In this document: positions 15,548 through 21,315 of the stretch, piece after piece
Numbering within the stretch: position 1 is the first letter of the stretch
How the letters are laid out: every line of letters starts with the position of its first letter
Assembly: GCA_016721085.1 (NCBI GenBank)
Contig: JADKJI010000042.1
Coordinates: 1 to 21,315 of the forward strand
DNA: 21,315 bases
Reading direction: 5' to 3'
Source of the DNA: Chitinophagaceae bacterium
Lineage (GTDB): Bacteria; Bacteroidota; Bacteroidia; Chitinophagales; Chitinophagaceae
Translations under genes and position numbers: made by a program
The notes under the pieces: generated by a model
The model's database searches: none
What the model was told of the DNA's origin: nothing
Seen by the model: the letters and a program-made list of their open reading frames with translations, nothing else

Positions 15548-15742
15548 TTACCAGGATTTAATAAACTCATAAAAGGGTCTCTTGCTAAATTCAATTTGCA
15601 GAAACGATTAATGTAGATTTATTAAATAATAGTGTTGTTTTTGTGAGTGGATGCTGCTAAGATAATACTAATCCTTAAAACGCTACTTCAATATTTAAAT
15701 TGCTACTATAAGCAAAAACCTTTCGTTATTGGGTGCTAATAC
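15548..15742. other. Upstream region of the PorP/SprF gene
   Basis: AT-rich, with no ORF or clear promoter seen. The last bases (ATTGGGTGCTAATAC) look like the tail of the REP-type family fused to the following repeat. Confidence 0.4.
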
Positions 15743-15950
15743 AAATACATTTTACCGCAGAGACGCGGAGACGCAGGGAATACATCTCTGCGTCACTGCG
15801 TCTCTGCGGTTGTTGTATTTTCTAATTATGACGCAGAGCTGGGGGCGCGCCCCCGCCCCACCTCCTCCTTCGCGGCCCCCCGCCAGACGCGGTCGCAACA
15901 ATACAGGACCATGATGTGAAAGGATATTTGGGATGCACAGGATGGGGTTT
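15743..15950 (+). repeat. CGCAGAGACGC hairpin repeat with a GC-rich expansion
   Basis: AAATACATTTTACCGCAGAG opens a long hairpin whose right arm is CTGCGTCTCTGCGGTTGTTGTATT. The second part differs from other copies: in place of the short GGTCGCTTCGCGACC hairpin there are about 60 bp of very GC-rich sequence (15838-15898) including the perfect palindrome GGGGGCGCGCCCCC at 15841-15854. The usual tail (AATACAGGACC ... GGATGCACAGGATGGGG) follows. Confidence 0.82.
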
Positions 15951-15969
15951 GAGATTTTGAGCCTGATTT

Positions 15970-16097
15970 AGTTTAGATAATCAAGCTTGCACCATTGAGG
16001 GGAATTAGAATTCTGTCGTAACCATGGTTCGAACGGAGGATCTAAGCATTTGAGTAACATCATAATTAAAAGCAACAATATTGTACTATTGAGTGCT
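15970..16097 (+). repeat. Degenerate REP-type element
   Basis: A tail-like CAAGCTTGCACCATTGAGGGG at 15984-16003 is followed by a degenerate core (ATGGTTCGAACGG at 16024) and a second tail with TAACATCATAATTAA and ATTGAGTGCTAATAC. It runs directly into the next CGCAGAGACGC copy. Confidence 0.55.
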
Positions 16098-16253
16098 AAT
16101 ACATTTTACGCAGAGACGCGGAGGCGCAAGGAATACATCTCTGCGGCTCTGCGTCTCTGCGGTTATTGTATTAATTAGTGGAGACGCAGAGGGTCGCTTC
16201 GCGACCAATACAGGACCTTGATCTGAAAGGATATTTGGGAAGGATGGGGTTTG
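16098..16253 (+). repeat. CGCAGAGACGC hairpin repeat
   Basis: AATACATTTTACGCAGAGAC (one C shorter than siblings), right arm TCTGCGTCTCTGCGGTTATT, second hairpin GGTCGCTTCGCGACC, tail AATACAGGACCTTGAT ... GGATGGGGTTTG. A GCTCCATTGAG tail of the REP family follows, ending near the GNAT stop codon (16317). Confidence 0.85.
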
Positions 16254-16316
16254 AGATTTTGGGCCTGATTTAGTTTTAATAAATCAAGCTTGCTCCATTG
16301 AGTAGGCGTTAATTTT

Positions 16317-16883
16317 TTAGTCAAGTTGCAACCTTTGCCATCTCGATTTATCAATGGTCATATTTATTGCTGTCCAAATTTCATTCTTAATTTGTCTTTC
16401 GATTTTCTTATTTGGATTGATAACAAAGCCTACTTTTTCATAGCATTTAATTGCTCCTACATTCCAATCAAAAACATTCAGTTCAACTTTTGTTTTGTCG
16501 AATGTAGAAAATACAAAGTCCAAAAGTAAATTTACAATTTGTTGCCCTAAACCTTTTCCTCGTTGTTCTTTGTCACCTATTATTATCCGGCCAAGATAGG
16601 CAGAGTGGTCTGTCAAATAGATTTCAGCATGCCCGATTGTTACATTTGTAATAGAGTTTACGACCTTAAAAGAAAATCTATTTTTGTCGTTTACTGAAGT
16701 TTCTAATTGCTCTTTTGTCAAAGGAAAAGTAAATGCTGGTCCTGCGAATTGCATAAGTTCTTCTTCAGAACCAATCCAGGAAATTAGTTCTTCGTAAGAA
16801 TCTTTGTCAAATGTTTCAAGTCTTAGCATTGTATGTTTTGTGTGATCTATTTTGGGGCCAACCATGTACGAAACGGGTGTCAT
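16317..16883 (-). CDS. GNAT-family N-acetyltransferase
   Basis: 188 residues from the first ATG; starting at the third Met (MLRLETFDKDSYEEL) would give 170 and fits the family better. The acetyl-CoA pyrophosphate loop is RGKGLG at about residues 108-113 (GDKEQRGKGLGQQIVNLLL), preceded by the strand SAYLGRIIIG. The C-terminal motif B region is LNVFDWNVGAIKCYEKVGF, with the Asn and the Tyr of the 'N..A...YEK.GF' signature. The overall type is the RimJ/RimL-like branch that acetylates an N-terminus or small amine; the substrate is unknown. It begins 8 bp after the stop of the membrane protein at 16892, so the two are very probably co-transcribed. Confidence 0.88.
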   Translation of the reverse strand: MTPVSYMVGPKIDHTKHTMLRLETFDKDSYEELISWIGSEEELMQFAGPAFTFPLTKEQLETSVNDKNRFSFKVVNSITNVTIGHAEIYLTDHSAYLGRIIIGDKEQRGKGLGQQIVNLLLDFVFSTFDKTKVELNVFDWNVGAIKCYEKVGFVINPNKKIERQIKNEIWTAINMTIDKSRWQRLQLD

Positions 16884-16891
16884 TTATTTTA

Positions 16892-17218
16892 TCACCTTAT
16901 TTTGTGAATTCCTTCCAACAAACATTGAAACAATGAAAAATATATGAAAAGGAAAGGCAAAGCATACTCTCCACCAACAATTATATCCTTAATAATGACG
17001 GTTGCACCATATAGTATCGCAGCAGCAAGGAATGCCTTTCTTGGGTTAGTTCTTGTCCATAAGCCAATTGGAATAAACAATGCCGTCCAAATGAAAAGTA
17101 AGATGCTGATTTTATCAGAAGTTTCCGAATAAAGAAAAACACTGACCCCTAATCCCAAAATTATCAATAACACCAAGGCAAATTGTCCTAGCAGCAATTT
17201 AAGATTAGGGTTTTCCAT
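16892..17218 (-). CDS. Four-helix membrane protein of unknown function
   Basis: I choose the ATG at 17216-17218 (MENPNLKLLLGQ), 108 residues; the frame is open to 17272 but the extra 18 residues are less natural. Hydrophobic helices lie at about 8-30, 37-55, 63-78 and 84-102. Between helices 2 and 3 is a short polar loop 'LWTRTNPRKAF', seen in small membrane proteins of Bacteroidota. I recognise no named domain. It is the upstream member of a two-gene unit with the GNAT gene. Confidence 0.7.
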   Translation of the reverse strand: MENPNLKLLLGQFALVLLIILGLGVSVFLYSETSDKISILLFIWTALFIPIGLWTRTNPRKAFLAAAILYGATVIIKDIIVGGEYALPFLFIYFSLFQCLLEGIHKIR

Positions 17219-17394
17219 AGATGCTATCAGTTTAAAAAAGAAAAATACAATTGATTTAGATGTCACAATCATGCTTGCTAAATCTTAAATTTATGCAATT
17301 ACAGGCATGTATAAAAATACAACTAACCAATAGTGTAAGCTAATGCTTGCCTAATCTCTCACCTATTTATAAATAATACAAGTAATTAAATTTT

Positions 17395-17460
17395 ATCCAG
17401 AAGACGCTCTGGAGCTAATATGGGCCAAGCGGACATGAGCTCATTGGTGTGCAACTGCAC
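17395..17460 (+). repeat. Degenerate REP-type element (second subfamily)
   Basis: GACGCTCTGGAG, then ATGGGCCAAGCGGAC from 17420 and a short tail GTGCAACTGCACGTTGAG. Like the 205-bp copies it has GGAG directly before the core and lacks the TTTTCGCATATACCA box. It lies about 110 bp beyond the stop of the nucleotidyltransferase gene. Confidence 0.6.
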
Positions 17461-17569
17461 GTTGAGAATCAACTGTAATACAGATAAAATAATTTCAAAA
17501 TATCTACTCGATTTTTATTTCCATACTGTAGTTTCTAAGATGTCTTCGAGAAGATTGCGATTATTACTG

Positions 17570-18249
17570 CTAAGGCTCTTTACTCGGACAATTGGTTGTA
17601 AATTCCTTTATCGTTGAAAGGATATGAACTTTGTATCTAGAATCAACTTCCTCTTTTTCTACATTTTGCTTTTTTCGTTCGAGGCTTTCTTTAGCAATTT
17701 TAAGAACATCATTTTCTTTTTCGAATTGATTAAATAAATCGACAATTAAAAGCTCTGGCATAAGTTGTTTTGATGCAAGCTCGGCAGATAGAAGCCCTCT
17801 TATACAATAGAAGACTGTCTTATAGGTAAATTTCTTATTTGTCTCCATTAAATTGATATTTCCCTTCGCAAGGGAAATGTAATGGTGAAACAGTGATTTG
17901 AAATCAAAATTGGCAATAATATCTTTTTGCAATAAGTCCCAATTAGGAAGTGCATTGAAATAGATAATATGGGCACGAATCCATTCGAAAACTGTTGGGT
18001 TGCTTTTAGCAAGAAGCCCGAACATTTTGTCAATGTCATAAGAAACAAAGTCAAAATCACCGTCCATTACTTCAATAATGTCCGATGCTTTTTAAAGTCA
18101 TAATACTGAGTCTTAGATTGCAGATGAAATCCGCGAACATCATAGTCACTGTCTGGACTTTCTATCCCCCATAGCCTACTACCGCTCTCAATATAAAAAA
18201 GTGGAATCTCTTCAATAGTATCAAATAATGATTTTATACTTCCTGTCAT
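17570..18249 (-). pseudogene. RlaP-type predicted nucleotidyltransferase, frameshifted
   Basis: The 5' part starts at the ATG 18247-18249 (MTGSIKSLFDTIEEIPLFY) and carries the polymerase-beta nucleotidyltransferase motif ESGSRLWGIESPDSDYDVRG, with the G-S and the D-x-D carboxylates that bind metal. It ends at 18067 after KKHRTLLK. The rest (DIIEVMDGDFDFVSYDIDKM, then KSNPTVFEWI and FTYKTVFYCIRGLLSAELA) is in the next frame and ends at 17570. Restoring one G (C run at 18082-18083) gives KKHRDIIEVMDGDFDF and one 226-residue protein matching the 'predicted nucleotidyltransferase' family PF10127, named for RNA-repair association. The downstream ORF begins at an ATG that overlaps the upstream stop, so translational coupling of two parts is possible but unlikely to be the native state. 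No RNA ligase partner is in the window. Confidence 0.85.
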
Positions 18250-18379
18250 ATGTTGTGGTATCACTTTGCAAAACGACCAATGATGTATAAATATAGCCAA
18301 TACACCAGTTTATCCATTCATCTGTCAATTGTCTACTTTACTCCAAAATGCAGATTAAGGCTTTAGTGAAAGTATTAAT

Positions 18380-18462
18380 TACTCAGCGGACTACAGGAGC
18401 AACCATGGTCCATGCTGACGCTTAAACCATTTGAGATACAACTTTATGAAATTGAGGGATGT
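18380..18462 (+). repeat. REP-type element (second subfamily)
   Basis: CTCAGCGGACTACAGGAG, core palindrome at 18405-18430 (ATGGTCCATGC / GCTTAAACCAT type), then tail GATACAACTTTATGAAATTGAGGGA. The heptamer array and then the stop of the gene at 18512 follow within 50 bp. Confidence 0.72.
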
Positions 18463-18473
18463 TGAATACTAAG

Positions 18474-18515
18474 GCATCAAGCCTCCAGCATCAAGCATCT
18501 AGCATCCAGCCTCAA
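18474..18515 (+). repeat. Six tandem heptanucleotide repeats overlapping a stop codon
   Basis: Consecutive units are GCATCAA, GCCTCCA, GCATCAA, GCATCTA, GCATCCA and GCCTCAA. The last unit contains the stop codon (18512-18514, TGA on the minus strand) of the membrane-protein gene. Being 7 bp, any gain or loss of units 5' of that stop would alter the reading frame only if it extended into the gene. Confidence 0.85.
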
Positions 18516-19216
18516 TAAAACAACCCCGCATACATTTTAGCGAACGACTGCCAAACAGCACTGTCCCGTATCTGCCAGAGCACTTTGCCTACGAGCAATA
18601 CCATAAAAACGGTCAGGAAGGGTTTATAGTTTTTCTTTTTATAGATATCAAAAGCCAATAGTGTACCTATGATCAGCAGTTCCATCACATCCGTAAAGGT
18701 TATAGCGTCCCAGATATTCCATCCGAAACTGGCTATTACTCCTCTTGCCACTCCAGGCCCTATACCAAGGACACCTGTTGCAATCATATACCGCATGTGA
18801 GTTTGAGATAGTTTACGGTAGCCCATTGCCAGGGTCCAGAAAATGGCGAAAGTTAAAAAGCCCCGCATATCAAGCACAATGAAGGTTAGCATGTCATGTT
18901 CTGTATTATTTGCTGCCAACCCTCTGTGATAACCGTTTTTACCAATCAGGAAGAGTGAGATGATAATCAATGGTCCCAGCACCCAGGAAATGTTTCCGAT
19001 CTTTTTATGCAGGCTGGCCTTACCCGATTGTATCAGCAATGGCTGCACAATCAGTAATAATAACCAGGTCATCAGCAATGCTCCATGAACATGGATCAGC
19101 AAAGTTATATTTGGAAATTTCGGGAATTGACTGGTGTAGCTTTGATAAAATCCCCACTGGATGCCGATCCAGATAAGGAATATTAAAATGGAAGTATTAC
19201 GATATACTTTTTGCAT
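18512..19216 (-). CDS. Seven-helix membrane protein with conserved histidines (DUF2306-like)
   Basis: 234 residues. Hydrophobic helices lie at about 8-22, 40-62, 75-92, 108-131, 143-163, 172-190 and 198-214. Histidines occur at the start of helix 2 (IHVHGALLMTWLLLLIVQP, His42 and His44) and before helix 3 (SLHKKIGNISWVLGPL, His70). The 'HxxxG' and 'LHKxxG' pattern is that of DUF2306-like / cytochrome b561-like membrane proteins, in which histidines can bind haem; haem binding here is inferred. The N-terminus MQKVYRNTSILIFLIWIG is a natural start. It is monocistronic in appearance: repeats on the 3' side and about 700 bp of repeat-rich DNA on the 5' side. Confidence 0.78.
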   Translation of the reverse strand: MQKVYRNTSILIFLIWIGIQWGFYQSYTSQFPKFPNITLLIHVHGALLMTWLLLLIVQPLLIQSGKASLHKKIGNISWVLGPLIIISLFLIGKNGYHRGLAANNTEHDMLTFIVLDMRGFLTFAIFWTLAMGYRKLSQTHMRYMIATGVLGIGPGVARGVIASFGWNIWDAITFTDVMELLIIGTLLAFDIYKKKNYKPFLTVFMVLLVGKVLWQIRDSAVWQSFAKMYAGLFY

Positions 19217-19440
19217 GAGTTGAGTTTTGGTTTGGTTGGGGGAGAGTCGACTTACTGAATATACCCAATTACCCTAGCAGCATCAAATTATATGGGGTTC
19301 GGGGTAGTATTCTTGACTTAAGACAAGAGATTAAGTAAAGTGCACGAGTGTTGCAATAAATTGATAACGGAATTTGAGTGGAGCTTTGAACTATTTCGGA
19401 AACGAATTAACTATTATGGAGACCTTAAGGCAGTTAATAC
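19217..19440. other. Upstream region of the DUF2306-like gene
   Basis: No ORF that I would support. I see no clear TAnnTTTG promoter on the minus strand. A weak GGAGCTTTGAACTATTTCGG near 19380 may be a worn REP core. Confidence 0.4.
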
Positions 19441-19791
19441 AAATACATTTTACCGCAGAGACGCGGAGGCGCGGGGAATACATCTCTGCGTCACTGCGTC
19501 TCTGCGGTTATTGTATTATTTAGTGGAGACGCAGAGGGTCGCTTCGCGACTAATACAGGACCTTGATTTGAAAGGATAATTGGGATGCACAGGATGGGGT
19601 TTTGGGATTGCTTAAGCTAATGAGGTATAAATACATTTTACCGCAGAGACGCGGAGACGCGGGGAATACATCTCTGCGTCGCTGCGTCTCTGCGGTTACT
19701 GTATTATTTAGTAGAGACGCAGAGGGTCGCTTCGCGACCAATACAGAACCTTGATTTGAAAGGATAATTGGGATGCACAGGATGGGGTTTT
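19441..19791 (+). repeat. Two tandem CGCAGAGACGC hairpin repeats, 188-bp period
   Basis: Copies at 19441-19603 and 19629-19791. Each has AAATACATTTTACCGCAGAG, a 57-bp imperfect hairpin (first copy 19452-19508), TATTGTATTATTTAG-type sequence (TACTGTATT in copy 2), the small hairpin GGTCGCTTCGCGAC, and the tail AATACAG(G/A)ACCTTGATTTG ... GGATGCACAGGATGGGG. The near identity of the copies implies recent duplication. Confidence 0.9.
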
Positions 19792-19917
19792 GTTATTTCG
19801 ATTGAACCATTAGTGAAGCTACATTGAACGATTGAGGCTTTACACGTCCGCCGCCATGACGCTAAACCCGGTGTTATGTCTTGTGCCTAAATAGTAATTA
19901 TAAAGTTATCCTCTGCA

Positions 19918-20416
19918 TCATTTTCTTTCTTGAAGCCTGCTTTTTAAAAAATTAACTAATTCAGAATATTTTGTTGGCTCAATTTCATTTTTATTAATAA
20001 CAATAGAGTTTAAATAGTCGCTTTCCACAATTATAAATAAATAATGTATATATTTTGTATTGCGTAAAAAAAACGACCGTTCATTCACAAAGTGTTTGAA
20101 AATCCTTAAATCGAATACTAGCATCGGTAATAATTATTTCTATTCCTTCATTCAGCGGTTTGATACGATTCAAATATTGTTTAGTCCTTGCAAAAAAATT
20201 TGCTCTATTTCGATAAGTATGTGAAAAATAGAAAAATGAAAGGAAAATTAAACTCAAACCAAAGGACGATTGAAATCCCCAGAAGCTTACACCTTCTTTT
20301 GAGCTCAATAAAGTGACAATTAAAATAAATACGAATACTATCACAAAAAAAGAGAATAATATTTTTTTGCGAAAATATTCTCCATTTGATTTGGTTTTGT
20401 CGAAGCAAGTCATCAT
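19918..20416 (-). pseudogene. Two-helix membrane protein with YcxB-like domain, probably frameshifted
   Basis: The 5' part (MMTCFDKTKSNGEYFRKK at 20416) has two membrane helices, about residues 19-38 and 47-66, then TDASIRFKDF and a stop near 20081. The 3' part ends at 19918 in the next frame: KHFVNERSFFLRNTKYIH, then IEPTKYSELVNFLKSRLQERK, which is the usual final strand and helix of YcxB-type domains. Removing one base near 20098 gives RFKDF-KHFVNERSFF and a 165-residue protein. The start is uncertain: an overlapping frame begins MEIVIHRNNNDDL at 20444, which resembles the N-terminus expected for this family, so a second shift near 20400 is possible. Function unknown. Confidence 0.58.
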
Positions 20417-20577
20417 TATTATTTCTATGAATTACAATTTCCATTTTAAATGTGATTTAAGGCATTGAGCATAACTCATAAATTTATGCTATTACCTGAT
20501 TCTGCTCAAAAAAATATCCATATTTACAATCAATAAACTAATATTATACAGTACATTTTGCAGTTAGGAAAATCCGG

Positions 20578-20690
20578 TTTTCGCATATACCAATAATTTC
20601 AGTAGAGTACATATTCAGTGGATGTTAGAGAAATCATGGTCCAAGCGGACGCTTGAACCATTTGGGATGCAACCTTGCTCGATTTTGGCA
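20578..20690 (+). repeat. REP-type interspersed element, copy 5
   Basis: TTTTCGCATATACCA box at 20578; core palindrome at 20636-20661 starting exactly 58 bp later; tail GATGCAACCTTGCTCGATTTTGG. It ends 6 bp from the stop codon of the gene at 20697. Confidence 0.85.
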
Positions 20691-20696
20691 TATGTA

Positions 20697-21119
20697 TCAT
20701 TTCTGTTCTAGCAAACTTTTCCGCTCTTTGATTACCCCAGTCAAAGCTATAATTGCAATACCTGTGAAAACAAAAATTATAACAGATACTTCTGTATCGC
20801 CTTTAATAAAACATTTACAAATAAAGAAAGTGTCAAATAAGTCATAAACTGCAAAAATAATACTAAATAAAACCAACCCTGTGGCTACAAAGAATAATAT
20901 TGTTGAAATAACATTGCGCGCTTTTCCAAATCGGTTATATAAAGTCAGTATGATTACAGTTATTGCAAAAAAAAAACCAATAAGCAAATAGTCAACCGGC
21001 TTAATATTACAAGTATGACCTGCTGCCATAACAAACAAATTTCCCGGGAAGAAAAAAGCAATAGCAAGTATCAGGCCTGTCTTGTAAGCAATTAAAGAAA
21101 TTCTATAAAGTGATTTCAT
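20697..21119 (-). CDS. Four-helix membrane protein of unknown function
   Basis: 140 residues from MKSLYRISLIAYKTG. Hydrophobic helices lie at about 12-32, 43-61, 70-95 and 110-130. Loops contain Cys residues (GHTCNIKP between helices 1 and 2; FFICKCFIKGD between 3 and 4), which would be on the same side of the membrane and could form a disulphide. I recognise no family. The start is supported by the position of an inverted repeat just upstream (21124-21159) and by the absence of a better ATG. Confidence 0.7.
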   Translation of the reverse strand: MKSLYRISLIAYKTGLILAIAFFFPGNLFVMAAGHTCNIKPVDYLLIGFFFAITVIILTLYNRFGKARNVISTILFFVATGLVLFSIIFAVYDLFDTFFICKCFIKGDTEVSVIIFVFTGIAIIALTGVIKERKSLLEQK

Positions 21120-21123
21120 CTAA

Positions 21124-21159
21124 AAATTTGCATAGTTGTCAAATTCTATGCAGAAATTT
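21124..21159 (-). promoter_or_regulatory. Imperfect inverted repeat at the start of the gene at 20697
   Basis: AAATTT-GCATAG and CTATGC-AG-AAATTT are inverted around a 10-bp loop, ending 5 bp upstream of the ATG. It could be an operator or a leader hairpin that affects initiation. This is inferred from structure only. Confidence 0.4.
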
Positions 21160-21258
21160 ATTCTATTACCTTTAATAATAGCCGAATATTACAAAGGAAA
21201 GCTAGATATAATTAATAATCTCCCCCTATTACTTAGATAAAACAGGTAAAGCTCAACA

Positions 21259-21272
21259 CAAGCATCCGCTTG
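21259..21272 (+). repeat. REP core fragment
   Basis: CAAGCATCCGCTTG, one base from the CAAGCGTCCGCTTG palindrome of the 205-bp repeats, followed by the related context CTTCAATAACCTACCAATA. It is probably the edge of another element that continues past the window. Confidence 0.6.
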
Positions 21273-21315
21273 CTTCAATAACCTACCAATATTAATAGTA
21301 AAGGTAAAATTATAT

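Noticed and set aside
15729..15914. Small plus-strand ORF over the GC-rich repeat
   Set aside because: It is made of repeat sequence only, as are those at 12638-12823 and 19340-19579; the shared 'NTFYRRDAE' peptide comes from the ACCGCAGAGACGC arm and not from a protein family.
499..18083. Programmed -1/+1 ribosomal frameshifting
   Set aside because: The joining points are not classical X-XXY-YYZ slippery sites with a shared architecture, and shifts go in both directions in unrelated genes; indel error or decay is simpler.
3689..20690. Integron attC sites in a cassette array
   Set aside because: The repeats are 3' of genes and palindromic, but I could not find paired RYYYAAC and GTTRRRY core sites at their ends, and no tyrosine-recombinase gene is in the window.

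Overview
The window looks like a chromosomal segment of a Bacteroidota bacterium, most likely Chitinophagales/Chitinophagaceae-like. The evidence is AT-rich DNA, secreted proteins that open with the 'NVGIxTxTP' module and end in a Peptidase_S74 chaperone domain, a PorP/SprF-family outer-membrane protein, a stand-alone two-component-type beta-propeller lipoprotein, and mostly A-rich rather than Shine-Dalgarno leaders. This assignment rests on family content only. No rRNA, tRNA, CRISPR array or phage module was seen.

Layout. Positions 55-929 (+) hold a glycine-rich secreted protein broken by one frameshift. Positions 952-3585 (-) hold a GT1-type glycosyltransferase, a RibD/DHFR-like reductase and a putative lipoprotein; two palindromic repeats sit at the glycosyltransferase and reductase stop codons. 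Positions 3799-6714 (-) carry two tandem paralogous secreted proteins with YadA-like 14-residue repeats and S74 C-termini. Each is preceded by a conserved 48-bp block that is probably a shared promoter/operator. Positions 7148-7694 (+) hold a decayed REP-associated tyrosine transposase (RAYT), followed by two tandem 205-bp REP-type repeats. From 8181 to the end every gene is on the minus strand. They are mostly small single genes: a propeller lipoprotein, a VOC protein, a DUF6882-like protein with a membrane partner, DUF4272, a 47-residue membrane protein, secreted or lipoprotein genes, PorP/SprF, GNAT, an RlaP-type nucleotidyltransferase and several polytopic membrane proteins.

The most distinctive feature is the intergenic DNA. 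A previously unnamed (to me) element of about 112 bp recurs. It has a TTTTCGCATATACCA box, a 26-bp palindrome that starts 58-59 bp later, and a TGCAACATTGC/ATTGAGGG tail. The five box-bearing copies all have the same orientation and lie 6-32 bp beyond the stop codon of a minus-strand gene (one lacks the tail); other core copies follow the same pattern more loosely. A second family built on ACCGCAGAGACGC hairpins shows paired substitutions in both arms. The RAYT pseudogene beside REP-like repeats suggests a REPtron that may have spread the first family.

A second general observation is that at least six genes are interrupted by single-nucleotide shifts, mostly at or near homopolymer runs: the glycine-rich protein, RAYT, a lipoprotein, PorP/SprF, the RlaP-type enzyme and a YcxB-like membrane protein. 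Either the assembly has residual indel errors or this is a decaying region. I list these as pseudogenes with the reconstructed reading frame.
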